Notes under the pieces: model-generated
Told to the model about the DNA's origin: nothing
The model's database searches: none
What the model saw: the letters and a program-made list of their open reading frames with translations, nothing else
Part shown: in pieces, positions 42,063-51,376 of the stretch
How the letters are laid out: the number at the start of each line of letters is the position of its first letter
How positions within the stretch are numbered: the first letter of the stretch is position 1
Translations under genes and position numbers: made by a program
Assembly: GCA_021798115.1 (NCBI GenBank)
Contig: JAJZYM010000003.1
Location: 1 to 64,000 of the forward strand
DNA from: Pseudomonadota bacterium
GTDB lineage: Bacteria; Pseudomonadota; Gammaproteobacteria; JAKAQQ01
Length of the DNA: 64,000 nucleotides
Direction of reading: 5' to 3'

Positions 42063-42249
42063 AAGTCGACCGAACGTCCCGATCCGCCGGGATTCGCCCT
42101 GCGTCGGTGTCTGCCGTATCGGTACGGACGGGCTATGTTTGGGCTGTCTACGCACCCTTGCCGAGATTGCCGCCTGGGGACGGATGACGCTGTCCGAACG
42201 CTGTGTGGTCTACGAAAGGTTGGGAGAACGACGGCGGATGCGGGAGTGA
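42052..42249 (+). CDS. DUF1289 small cysteine-rich protein
   Basis: A 65-residue protein matching the DUF1289 pattern: SPCVGVCRI, then CLGCLRT, IAAWGRM and LSERCVVYERL. Four cysteines (CVGVC and CLGC) suggest a metal or cluster site. No ATG or GTG is available in frame; the TTG at 42052 is the best start and makes the gene overlap sodB by 11 bases. DUF1289 members often accompany ubiquinone or iron-related genes, but their function is unknown. Confidence 0.7.
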   Translation: MPAESRPNVPIRRDSPCVGVCRIGTDGLCLGCLRTLAEIAAWGRMTLSERCVVYERLGERRRMRE

Positions 42250-42312
42250 AAGACGGCGGGCGGCAAACGCGTGCCGGACGGGACAAACGGGTTCGATCTC
42301 TCCGATCCGGCC

Positions 42313-42348
42313 ATGGAAGGAGCCCCCTGCATCAAGGGGTTATTCCAT
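42313..42348. terminator. Two-tier stem-loop after the sodB-DUF1289 genes
   Basis: Outer arms ATGGAA (42313-42318) and TTCCAT (42343-42348) enclose inner arms CCCCT (42324-42328) and AGGGG (42335-42339) around a six-base loop. It lies 64 bases after the DUF1289 stop in the 179-base gap before convergent rluC. No T-run follows, so it could be a weak terminator or a transcript-end stabiliser. Confidence 0.35.
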
Positions 42349-42428
42349 CCCCACCGACTGTTTGTGGCCTGCGGGCCGGTCCATCTTTGTCCATTCCGGG
42401 CCGGCAGACATCGTGGATTGTTCGGGCG

Positions 42429-43345
42429 TTACCTCAAGTTCTTGAGCATGGACTCGAGATCTGGGGGCAAAGGACTTCTCGCCGCAATGGTTCCCTCGCC
42501 CTTGGGGTGTGGGAGTTCGAGGGAGGCGGCGTGCAGAAAGAGACGCTTGAGTCCCGCGTGTGCAAACGCCCGATTGTCTTTCGGCGAACCGTAGCGGCGG
42601 TCTCCGAGGACGGGGTGCCCCTGTTCCGCCGTGTGGCGGCGGATCTGATGCATGCGTCCGGTCTCGAGACGCAACTCAAGGAGGGTGGCCTCTGAGAAGC
42701 GGCCAAGGACGCGGACATGCGTGCGTGCGTTTCGCATCCGTGGCTCGTGGTCCTCTCCGGGCCTCTTGCTGAGGGGGCTGTCGAGGAGGGTCAGATCCTC
42801 GGGCCAGCGGCCGAGACACAAGGCGAGGTACGTCTTGACCACCCGACCGGTGAGGAAGCTCTCCTGAAGCTGGCGAAGCGCGAGGCGGTTCTTCCCGAGA
42901 AGAAGGCAGCCGCTCGTCTCCCGGTCGAGCCGGTGGGCGGGCGCGATGAGCGGGGCTTCGGGACGGAGGGCGTGGACGAGGTCGATGACGCCGAGGCCGA
43001 TCCCGCTTCCGCCATGGACGGCAAGACCTGCGGGCTTGTCGAGGACGAGGCCGTCCTCATCCTCGCAAAGGATGCGCTCCTCGAGCCAGCTCGCATCGAG
43101 CCTGGGTGGCGGACGCGGGGGGTGTCCGAAGAAGGGGGGAAGCCGGACCCGGTCGCCCGTGTGGACGCGCTCCGAGGGCGCGATCCGCCGTCCGTTCAGG
43201 CGGACCTGACCGGTGCGGAGGAGGCGGTAGATTTCGCTCCGGGGCCGAGCCCGGTCGAGTTTCATGAGGAGATTGTCGATCCTCTGGCCGTCCTCGTCCG
43301 CCGCGACGGGGTATTCCGTGCGCTTCGCGCTCCCGGAAGGATCGT

Positions 43346-43349
<4 letters not shown>
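42429..43349 (-). CDS. rluC: 23S rRNA pseudouridine synthase RluC family
   Basis: A 306-residue pseudouridine synthase with an N-terminal S4 domain (about 20-75: RIDNLLMKLDRARPRSEIYRLLRTGQ) and a catalytic domain with APAHRLDRETSGCLLLGK containing the active Asp. The motif GRMHQIRRHTAEQGHPVLGD is also typical. The length and S4 domain suit RluC, which modifies positions 955, 2504 and 2580 in E. coli; RluD is the other candidate. The GTG start overlaps the stop of the nucleotide-sugar dehydrogenase (GTGA), placing it last in the gsp operon. Confidence 0.9.
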
Positions 43350-44623
<1,274 letters not shown>

Positions 44624-44624
44624 C

Positions 44625-45434
44625 TCAGGGAATGCCCGCAGCGGTGAGGGGGAGGACGCCCGAACTCACGAAGTCGTGCACGCCCGAGCGGGGGTTCCCG
44701 GGAAGCGTGTTGATGAAGCCCGCGAGGGCTGCGGGTGCGCCGGGAAGGGCCTTGAGCGCTGCCGTGAGGCGGTAGGTGCCGCGCTCGTGGAGCAGGAGGT
44801 GGGCGTCGATGCTCAGGGTGCGCGGACGGAGGCTTTGGATGTGGATCATGCTGCTCGTCCGGCCTCCGTCTCGCGTGGCCACGAAGACGAGCGTCCCGAG
44901 AGGGAGGGCCGGGGGCCCGCCGAAGCGGGCGTGAACAAGTCGGGCGTTTCCGACGATCGGTCCGAGATGTCCGGGCCCGAGATCGAGATCGAGACGGCGG
45001 AAGACGATCTCCCCGTGCGGGGTGCCGAAGAGAGCGATCGTGGGGACGAACGCCCGAAGGGTGGCGAGGCGAAGGCGGCCGCGGAGTCCACGCACCCGGA
45101 GAGGGTTCGCCAGAACGACGCTCAGCGCGAGCCGCGTGCTCCGGCTCCGCCAGGAAAGCCGCACCCGAGGGGTGAGGCGGACGAGATCGCCGATTCCGCT
45201 GAGACCACGGGCCACGCTCCAGCGAAGCCGTCCGCTGATGCGACCGAGAAGGCGGCACCGCTGGGCGTGTCCCGACCAGACGGTCCCGCGGATGCCGCGG
45301 CAGACAAGGGTGCCCGGCGGAGGCGAGACGAGCGCGTAGGCGAAGCGGGCGGGGAAGGTCGCGATCGCGGCCGCGAGGAACGCCAGGGCGAAGACGATCC
45401 CGAGAAGAAGAGAACGGCGGATCGGGAGACGCAC
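44625..45434 (-). CDS. gspN: Type II secretion protein GspN
   Basis: A 269-residue bitopic inner membrane protein with an N-terminal helix (about 9-31) and a periplasmic beta-rich domain. The opening of the mature part (ALVSPPPGTLVCRGIRGTVWSGHA) matches the GspN pattern, in which the first strand contacts an amphipathic ...GTVWSG segment. The last secretion gene of the operon, five bases after gspM. GspN is an optional T2SS component and is present in a subset of Gammaproteobacteria. GTG start. Confidence 0.85.
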   Translation of the reverse strand: MRLPIRRSLLLGIVFALAFLAAAIATFPARFAYALVSPPPGTLVCRGIRGTVWSGHAQRCRLLGRISGRLRWSVARGLSGIGDLVRLTPRVRLSWRSRSTRLALSVVLANPLRVRGLRGRLRLATLRAFVPTIALFGTPHGEIVFRRLDLDLGPGHLGPIVGNARLVHARFGGPPALPLGTLVFVATRDGGRTSSMIHIQSLRPRTLSIDAHLLLHERGTYRLTAALKALPGAPAALAGFINTLPGNPRSGVHDFVSSGVLPLTAAGIP

Positions 45435-45439
45435 GGCGA

Positions 45440-45940
45440 TCAGGAGCTGGGCTGGCGCCGCAAGGTCACGCTGGCCGAGACGAGTCCCGAGGCGTGCGGT
45501 TGGCGGCGGAGGGTGAGGGAGCGGACGCGGGCCCCGCTGGCGAGAGCGAAGGCGTGCAGCCAGCCGACGAGGTCCGGGAAGGCGATCGACGAGAAGACGA
45601 TCTTGACGGTTCCCGATCCTCCGGCCTCGATCTTGGTGGCGCTCAAGCCCCGGGCGGCGAGACTTTGCTGGGCGAGGAGCGTGAGCGGCTCGTCCGTCGT
45701 TGGGTGCACATCCTCACGGCGCAGAACCACGACGCGTTGCGCCACACCGTTCATCCACGCGAGCAGGTGGCGGTCGTGGGCGACGGCGCGGCGGTCCGTA
45801 CTCCGGGCGGAGAGGAGAGGCATCACGGCGAGGCGCGCGACGAGAAAGAGAGCGAGGACGATCCCGCCCACGGTGACCGCGAGACGTTCGCGCGGAGCGA
45901 GTGCCCGGTAGCGTCTCCGAAGCTCGTCGAGGAATTCCAT
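45440..45940 (-). CDS. gspM: Type II secretion protein GspM
   Basis: A 166-residue inner membrane assembly protein. A short cytoplasmic N-terminus with ELRRRYRALAPRERLAV, one helix (about 19-40) and a ferredoxin-like periplasmic domain (about 75-160). It pairs with GspL to anchor the secretion ATPase GspE. ATG 45940 gives a typical N-terminus; the ten further residues of open frame are unneeded. Starts one base after gspL ends. Confidence 0.85.
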   Translation of the reverse strand: MEFLDELRRRYRALAPRERLAVTVGGIVLALFLVARLAVMPLLSARSTDRRAVAHDRHLLAWMNGVAQRVVVLRREDVHPTTDEPLTLLAQQSLAARGLSATKIEAGGSGTVKIVFSSIAFPDLVGWLHAFALASGARVRSLTLRRQPHASGLVSASVTLRRQPSS

Positions 45941-45941
45941 C

Positions 45942-47138
45942 TCATCCCCCCTGGCTCTGGAGGATGACACGGGCGTGCGTCATGCCGCCCGCCGTTGTGA
46001 GCCCCGCGGTTTTGGCCCGGATCCCGGCCCTCTGATCGAGCGTGTGCAGGAAGCGGACGAGGTCCTGGCCGGAGGGGTCTTCCACCGTGAGCACCAGTCG
46101 TCCGCTGCGGTAGTCGGCGGTGTCGAAGCGCAGCCGCGAGGGCCGGGCGGCCGCGGCGTCCGCAAGGAGCCGGGCCCAATCCCCGGCCGCTGCCCGGCGC
46201 TCGAGGTGGCTCAGCCCACGGGACATCTGGACGCGGATGTCGACGATGTGACGGTCTTCGGGGAAGGTGCGGTGGAAGAGAGCGACGATGCGCCGCTCGA
46301 GAACGCTTCGCTCGTGACCGTAGTGGAGGACGTCAAGGCCGAGATGAATCCAGAGGACGAGAAGCCAGGCAGCGGCCAACACCACGCTCGTCCGCCACGT
46401 CCTCCACTGCTCCCCCGCGCGCGAGCGTTGGGCGGCAAATCCCGCGAGGAGATCGAGACGCGGCGGGCTCGTGTCGGCCTCGGCGAGCCAGTCCCCGGAA
46501 CGCGGCTCCCAGAGGTTGTCGGGGATCTCTTTCAGGCGGGGAACGCCGTAGGAGGCGACGGATTCGGGGAAACGCCCGTGTTCCCGCGCCTCGCTCCCAA
46601 GCCGCTCGAGGTAGAGCGGAAGGAGATCGGGATGGAACGCTCCGCCGAGCGCGTGCCCGTGACGGACGAGAATGCGCTCGGGTCCGTCCTGGGCGAGGGT
46701 CCAGCTTCCCGGCCGCCACGGGAGGAGGAGCGCGTCGGGCACGAGGGCCTCGACCGCAATCCCGCACTCCTCGAGAAGGGTGTGCCAGCGCGCGAGGTGC
46801 TCGCGATTCGCGACGGCCGCCGTGAGGCGCCCGTCGTCCTCTGCCCCCTCGGCGAGGTGAAAGGCCAGGGTCTCGACGTCCTCGAGGAGCTGCTCCTCGA
46901 GGACGTAGGGAAGAGCCTGAAGCCTCTGGCGCCGTCCGCGGACGGGAAGCGTCACGGGGAGAAGGGCCACGGTTTCGGAGGGAGCGGCGACGATGGCCCT
47001 GTGCGTTCCGAGACGGGCCGCCACATCCCGTAACGGCAGGGCTACGGGCGGCGAGGGGTTCGCGCCGCCGCTTCGCCAGAGGAGCACCGTCTCGTCGGCT
47101 GTCGCGGCGTTGCCGATTTTGAGGAAAGTGCGTTCCAC
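45942..47138 (-). CDS. gspL: Type II secretion protein GspL
   Basis: A 398-residue bitopic protein. The cytoplasmic actin-like domain (about 1-245, ending before TWRTSVVLAAAWLLV) normally binds the N-terminus of GspE. A single helix (about 255-272) leads to a periplasmic ferredoxin-like domain (about 290-398). ALPYVLEEQLLEDVETLAF is a conserved GspL stretch. GTG start, 31 bases after gspK. gspE itself is not in the window. Confidence 0.9.
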   Translation of the reverse strand: MERTFLKIGNAATADETVLLWRSGGANPSPPVALPLRDVAARLGTHRAIVAAPSETVALLPVTLPVRGRRQRLQALPYVLEEQLLEDVETLAFHLAEGAEDDGRLTAAVANREHLARWHTLLEECGIAVEALVPDALLLPWRPGSWTLAQDGPERILVRHGHALGGAFHPDLLPLYLERLGSEAREHGRFPESVASYGVPRLKEIPDNLWEPRSGDWLAEADTSPPRLDLLAGFAAQRSRAGEQWRTWRTSVVLAAAWLLVLWIHLGLDVLHYGHERSVLERRIVALFHRTFPEDRHIVDIRVQMSRGLSHLERRAAAGDWARLLADAAAARPSRLRFDTADYRSGRLVLTVEDPSGQDLVRFLHTLDQRAGIRAKTAGLTTAGGMTHARVILQSQGG

Positions 47139-47169
47139 AGCCCCTCCGCCCCCCGAGGATTTCCGGATT

Positions 47170-48087
47170 TCAGTCGCTCACGAAACGCCGCGAGAGAACC
47201 CGTGTCCACCCCTCGGGCGAGCGGTAGAGGAGGGAGCGAAGGCGCACGTGAGCACCCGCAAAGTGTACCCGCAAGTCAAGGCGGAAGTAGTTGCTGGTGA
47301 CGCCGAGCGGGACCGTGGTCTGGACGCCAAGCAGGCTCGCGAAAAGGGACGTCGAATTGAATCCCCCTTTCCGTTGGGCGAGCTCGATGTTTCCCAGATT
47401 CGTCTCCGGGATGTTGGGGGCGAGGGCGGCGAGGACAGGGCCGGGGGCGGTGTTGACGTTGAGGGGCACGCCGCTCGGAAGGGCCGAGACGTACGGGCGG
47501 AGCTCGAGATAGGCGGCCCGCGTGACACCGGCGACGAGGAGGAGCTCGCTCACGCTGGTCATGGGTTCCTGGGCCGCGCGGTAGGGTGGGTCGCGTGATT
47601 CGTAGAGTGAGGCCTGGGCGTCGCTGGCCGGTCCGGGCGAGGCCATCCAGTCGGCGACGTTGGTGGCGAGGTCCGCCGGAAGACCGAGTTCGGAGAGAAG
47701 CCGCATGAAGACCACGACCTCCGTCGGGTCGATCGCCCCCTCGGGCGTGATGAGGTTGTTGAGGTTGAACCGCCCTTCGAGGTCGACGACGCGTCCGGCG
47801 ATGCGTCCGTGCGGGAGCGGGAGCGGCGGGAGTCCTTCGGCCCACGCCTGGGTGAGGGTCACCGGTCCCTGGGCCGGCATGGCCTCGAGGAGCTTGCGGA
47901 CGAAGGTCGTGCCCGAAATCGCGTAGAGGACGGCTTGCTGGGAGCTGAGGAGATGGCGCGTGGCCTCGTAGGCGACGGCCCGTCGCCACTCCATGCGTGC
48001 CGCGACCGAAGCGGCGATGGCCACCACGACGAGCGCGAGGATGAGGGCGACGCCCCGCGGATCGCGACGGCGGGCCGGCGGACTCAC
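47170..48087 (-). CDS. gspK: Type II secretion minor pseudopilin GspK
   Basis: A 305-residue atypical minor pseudopilin that caps the pseudopilus tip. The prepilin-like N-terminus RRRDPRGVALILALVVVAIAA has the processing Gly but lacks the usual FTLIE, as normal for GspK. The large alpha-helical domain includes LEGRFNLNNLI, MTSVSELLLVAGV and LNVNTAPGPVLAALAP (hairpin and calcium regions of known GspK). GTG start overlapping gspJ by four bases. Confidence 0.92.
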   Translation of the reverse strand: MSPPARRRDPRGVALILALVVVAIAASVAARMEWRRAVAYEATRHLLSSQQAVLYAISGTTFVRKLLEAMPAQGPVTLTQAWAEGLPPLPLPHGRIAGRVVDLEGRFNLNNLITPEGAIDPTEVVVFMRLLSELGLPADLATNVADWMASPGPASDAQASLYESRDPPYRAAQEPMTSVSELLLVAGVTRAAYLELRPYVSALPSGVPLNVNTAPGPVLAALAPNIPETNLGNIELAQRKGGFNSTSLFASLLGVQTTVPLGVTSNYFRLDLRVHFAGAHVRLRSLLYRSPEGWTRVLSRRFVSD

Positions 48088-48722
48088 GGGAGATCCACGA
48101 TGAGGCGCAAGCGTCCCATCCCGCGGACGCGGAAACTCAGGCGGACGGCGCGCGGTCGGCGGTTCAGGAAGAGGAGGGGGTTCGCGGCGAGCGGTGGCCA
48201 GTTGTGGTGCCAGTGGCCGTCGACATCGAGCAGCCGCACGTGGAAATCGCGAACGTGGCGGAGAAGAGTCGTCGTGTGCGGCCTCATCGGTCGGGCCCGG
48301 TCCAGGACCGGCCAGCGGTACAGGAGGAGGCGGTGGTCACGCACCCCGAGACCCAGACGTGTGAGCCCGGATTGATCGCGGTAAAAGATCGCCTGGCCCG
48401 TCGCGGTGGTGAAGACGAGCCGCGGGCGTGAGCCGACCGTGGCGCGGAAGGCGGGGCGCAGCACGCCCTGGGCGTTACGGATCGGGCGCGCGCTCGCCTC
48501 GGAGAGGAGACGGGAGAGCTCGACGAGCGTGAGGGAGACACGACCGACGCTCTTTTCGACGCCGTGCGTTCGTTTCGCCTGGTGAAGAATCGTTCCGAGA
48601 ATGCCGTAGGCCATGACGGCGAGGATTGCGAGAACGGCGGTCGCGACCAGGATCTCGATGAGCGTGAAGCCCGAACGGCGGGACGCATGCCGCGGGCGGA
48701 GCGGGGCAGACGGCGGTCTCAC
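48084..48722 (-). CDS. gspJ: Type II secretion minor pseudopilin GspJ
   Basis: A 212-residue minor pseudopilin with prepilin peptidase site RRSGFTLIEILVATAVLAIL at about 16-35 and a C-terminal beta-rich domain ending RVRGMGRLRLIVDLP. GspI, J and K form the tip complex of the pseudopilus. GTG start, four-base overlaps with gspI and gspK. Confidence 0.92.
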   Translation of the reverse strand: MRPPSAPLRPRHASRRSGFTLIEILVATAVLAILAVMAYGILGTILHQAKRTHGVEKSVGRVSLTLVELSRLLSEASARPIRNAQGVLRPAFRATVGSRPRLVFTTATGQAIFYRDQSGLTRLGLGVRDHRLLLYRWPVLDRARPMRPHTTTLLRHVRDFHVRLLDVDGHWHHNWPPLAANPLLFLNRRPRAVRLSFRVRGMGRLRLIVDLP

Positions 48723-49276
48723 GGCGGCGGGAAGGGCGCCCCCGGCGGGCCGCCGCCCGGCGCGCCCGGCCCAAGGACCGGCATGGGCAGACCCACGGGA
48801 AGCGTGCCCGGCGTGCCCGGTGCGCCCGGTGTCGGGAGGGCTCCCTGAGGTGCGTTTTCGGCCTCGATTGCAGCCGCCGAAGGGGGGGCGTAGAGTGCAA
48901 TCAGGGTGGCGAGCGTGTCGTGCGGACTCTGGGCGGGTGCGACCTCGACACGGATCTTGTAGAGCCCGGGCAGAACGCTCGTGCGTGCGTGCATGCGCCA
49001 GCGCCAGCGTTGCGGGCCCATTGTGGTGCTGCCGCTCGTCCAGCCGAGCACCGGTGGCTTGGGCGAGAGGCGGGCCTCCTCGATGCGGTTCCAGGCCACC
49101 CAGTCGGCGAGCGTGCGTGCGCGGAGCTCCCCGGCGACGCGGACGCTCTCGCTTGCAACGCCGAGGAGCGCGAGGAGCGCGATGGCGACGACCGCAAGCG
49201 CGATGAGGACCTCGATCAGGGTGAATCCCCGGCGACGGTCTCCCCCGCGGCCGGGTCGAACGGCCGTCTCAAGCAC
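48719..49276 (-). CDS. gspI: Type II secretion minor pseudopilin GspI with Pro/Gly-rich tail
   Basis: A 185-residue minor pseudopilin. Prepilin site RRRGFTLIEVLIALAVVAIA near residues 12-31, then ADWVAWNRIEEARL and the WRMHARTSVLPGLYKIRVEV core, which are typical. After about residue 130 it has an extra 40-residue Pro/Gly-rich collagen-like tail (GAPGTPGTLPVG, GPGAPGGGPPGAPFPPP) that standard GspI (about 120-130 residues) lacks. GTG 49276 overlaps gspH by eight bases; the longer frame upstream is gspH shadow. Confidence 0.88.
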   Translation of the reverse strand: MLETAVRPGRGGDRRRGFTLIEVLIALAVVAIALLALLGVASESVRVAGELRARTLADWVAWNRIEEARLSPKPPVLGWTSGSTTMGPQRWRWRMHARTSVLPGLYKIRVEVAPAQSPHDTLATLIALYAPPSAAAIEAENAPQGALPTPGAPGTPGTLPVGLPMPVLGPGAPGGGPPGAPFPPP

Positions 49277-49895
49277 CTTGATGTTGGGCCAGAAGATGCG
49301 GGGGAAGGAGTTCGACGCGTCCGTTCGGTTTGCCCTCGAGCCCGTAGGCGTGCTTGAGTGAGCGTCCTCGGACGCGGATGACGATCGTGAAACCCGGCAG
49401 GATCGCGCGCGTGTCGAGAAGCACGATCTGGGGGCTGTGCCGCGCGGCCTGGGCGGAAGCCCGCTTGCGCCGGTGGCTGTGGTCTCGCCCGTTGCGGTCG
49501 AGCGCGCGGATCCCTTCCGGGGGGCGCGCGGCGTGCCGCAGCCGCGCGAGATCGACACGCGTGCCGAGCAGACGCAGGCGCAGACGGAGATCGTGGGAAA
49601 GCCGACGGGCGCGATAAACCGATCGTTGGGGGAAGCGTTCCCAGACGCCGTCGTGACGCTGGTAGAAGACATAGCCGTCCCGGCTCACACGCAGCCCGTA
49701 GCGGTTTCCGGTCAGCACCGCCTGCTGGGAGGCGAGTTCGATCAGGCCCGCGAGACGGCGGGCGGCCTGCTCGCTTCGCGGTGCCCGCCCGATTGCGCTC
49801 AGCGAAACGACGGCAATCGCGGTCAGGATCCCGATCACGAGGAGCACGACGAGGATCTCGACCAGGGTGAACCCCCGTGGCGGGGACGGCCTCAC
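49269..49895 (-). CDS. gspH: Type II secretion minor pseudopilin GspH
   Basis: A 208-residue minor pseudopilin with prepilin site PPRGFTLVEILVVLLVIGIL at the N-terminus and a globular domain with SEQAARRLAGLIELASQQAVLTGNRYGLRV and YVFYQRHDGVWERF, matching GspH. It joins the shaft to the tip complex. GTG start overlaps the gspG stop by four bases. There is a His/Arg/Ala-rich insertion (about 135-165) of unknown meaning. Confidence 0.9.
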   Translation of the reverse strand: MRPSPPRGFTLVEILVVLLVIGILTAIAVVSLSAIGRAPRSEQAARRLAGLIELASQQAVLTGNRYGLRVSRDGYVFYQRHDGVWERFPQRSVYRARRLSHDLRLRLRLLGTRVDLARLRHAARPPEGIRALDRNGRDHSHRRKRASAQAARHSPQIVLLDTRAILPGFTIVIRVRGRSLKHAYGLEGKPNGRVELLPPHLLAQHQGA

Positions 49896-50347
49896 GACCC
49901 GCCGCCTCCGTGGGCGTCGAGGGTCCAGTTGCCGATCACGTGATGGTGGCCGGGGGGGCCGTTGGTCCAGACGTTGAACGAGAGACCCCCGTGGATTCCG
50001 GGATGGATGTATTTGTAGGGGTGGCCCCAAGGATCGATCGGCAGGTGATTGAGATAACGGTGCCAGTGATGGGGGATCGGCGGAACATCGGGTTTGCGGA
50101 CGAGAGCCTCGAGTCCCTGATTCGTCGACGGGTAGCGGTAGTTGTCGAGTTTGTACATCTCGAGGGCGGCGTCGATGGAGCGGATGTCCGCTTCCGCCTT
50201 CGTGATGCGGGCCTCTTCCGGTTTGTTGATGACGTTCGGCACGATGATTGAGGCGAGGATGGCCAGGATGACGACAACGACCATCACCTCGATGAGGGTA
50301 AAGCCCCGCGATCGGGGCGGGCGAAGAAGCGAACGGGACCGGGTCAT
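49892..50347 (-). CDS. gspG: Type II secretion major pseudopilin GspG
   Basis: A 151-residue major pseudopilin that polymerises into the secretion piston. Prepilin site RSRGFTLIEVMVVVVILAIL (Gly/Phe cleavage), PNVINKPEEARITKAEADI, LEMYKLDNYRYPSTNQGLEAL and the calcium/tail region DPWGHPYKY are all canonical. First gene of the operon; GGAG lies five bases before the ATG. A Gly/His-rich end (HGGGGS) is longer than usual. Confidence 0.96.
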   Translation of the reverse strand: MTRSRSLLRPPRSRGFTLIEVMVVVVILAILASIIVPNVINKPEEARITKAEADIRSIDAALEMYKLDNYRYPSTNQGLEALVRKPDVPPIPHHWHRYLNHLPIDPWGHPYKYIHPGIHGGLSFNVWTNGPPGHHHVIGNWTLDAHGGGGS

Positions 50348-50569
50348 GGGTTCTCCGGGCGAAAGACTCTGGGTCGTGGAGCGTCGATCCGCGGGGCGGG
50401 GTGAGATTCGCTGCGGATAGGGGCTCACCTCGGCTAAGCTTACACCACACTCCGGGGCGGGGCAGAAGCTTGGCATCGCCTCAAATCTTGGACCGCCCGG
50501 CGTCCTCCGGGTTCGCCGGGCCGCCCGGGGGAGGGGTCGTGAGAGTTGTCCGTGACGTGGAGTTCTTCG

Positions 50570-51274
50570 ATGAATGACGAGACCGCAGGAGCGCCGCAAG
50601 CGCACCGCTGGCATGCGTTCGGCTGGTTTCCGCAGGGCGGGGGGAATATCCTTCAGAGGCTTTGGCAGGCCAATCCGTTCTGGCTGATCCCGCTGATCGC
50701 CCTGGCGATTCAGATCGCGGGTCCGCGGCTCTGGATGCAGCTGCGTTACGACCGTCTCGCCATCAGCGCCGGACAGTGGTGGAGAATCGTGACCGGCAAT
50801 TTCGTCCACGCCGGATGGGTTCACCTGGGGCTTGATTTCTCGGGGTATTTCCTCCTTTGGTATCTCTTCGCCCGCACCCTCGGCGGCCGACGCTGGTGGT
50901 GGGCGACCCTCTGGGGGAGCCTTGCCGTCGGCGGGGGGCTCTATCTTTTTAGCCCCGCCGTGCGCTGGTACGTGGGGATCTCGGGTGTGCTTCATACCTA
51001 CTGGGGTGCGGGGGCCCTTCTCGCAGTCGAGCGCCGCGAGTTCCTCGGCCGTTGGCTTCTCGCGTTTCTCATCCTGAACGTGGCCTACGAGGTCATCTGG
51101 GGGCCCTTGCCGACATCGGCCGCCATTCTCAAGACCCCGATCCTGACCGTCGCGCACCTTTACGGAACCATCGCCGGTCTTGTCCTGGGTGCGGTCTGGA
51201 TCGTGATCGACCGGCGGCGATCCCGCACGGCGGCGGCGCGGCGCACGGACGGTGGGGAGCCCGCTAATCTATAG
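50570..51274 (+). CDS. rrtA: Rhombosortase (rhomboid-type GlyGly-CTERM protease)
   Basis: A 234-residue, six-helix intramembrane serine protease of the rhomboid superfamily. Catalytic Ser lies in GISGVLHTYWGAG (GxSGxLH, about 136) and the His in AHLYGTIAGLVLG (about 200), with the HAGWVHLGLDFSGYFLL segment also typical. The GxSGxLH form marks rhombosortases, which cleave proteins with C-terminal GlyGly-CTERM tails. Two such tails occur in this window (3-119 and the end of 6335-8308). ATG 50570 has GGAG seven bases upstream. Divergent from gspG. The N-terminal 30 residues are longer than in the core family. Confidence 0.85.
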   Translation: MNDETAGAPQAHRWHAFGWFPQGGGNILQRLWQANPFWLIPLIALAIQIAGPRLWMQLRYDRLAISAGQWWRIVTGNFVHAGWVHLGLDFSGYFLLWYLFARTLGGRRWWWATLWGSLAVGGGLYLFSPAVRWYVGISGVLHTYWGAGALLAVERREFLGRWLLAFLILNVAYEVIWGPLPTSAAILKTPILTVAHLYGTIAGLVLGAVWIVIDRRRSRTAAARRTDGGEPANL

Positions 51275-51297
51275 CGGTGGTCCAAGCCCGATTCCCG

Positions 51298-51312
51298 CGT
51301 CCCGGCGGGACG
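51298..51312. terminator. Hairpin after the rhombosortase gene
   Basis: CGTCCC-GGC-GGGACG, a perfect 6-bp stem with a three-base loop, 24 bases after the stop. No T-run, so at best a weak terminator before fabD. Confidence 0.3.
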
Positions 51313-51376
51313 GGCGCAGCGTTGATCAACCTCCGGAGTCGGGCGCAGGCGGGCGGATGACAAACAAGGCAACCCC

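Noticed and set aside
42370-42412. Imperfect inverted repeat CTGCGGGCC...GGCCGGCAG
   Set aside because: Contains a mismatch and a long loop with no T-run; common in G+C-rich intergenic DNA.
42135-42695. Plus-strand open frame between DUF1289 and rluC
   Set aside because: Lies mostly antisense to rluC and its free part has no coding character.
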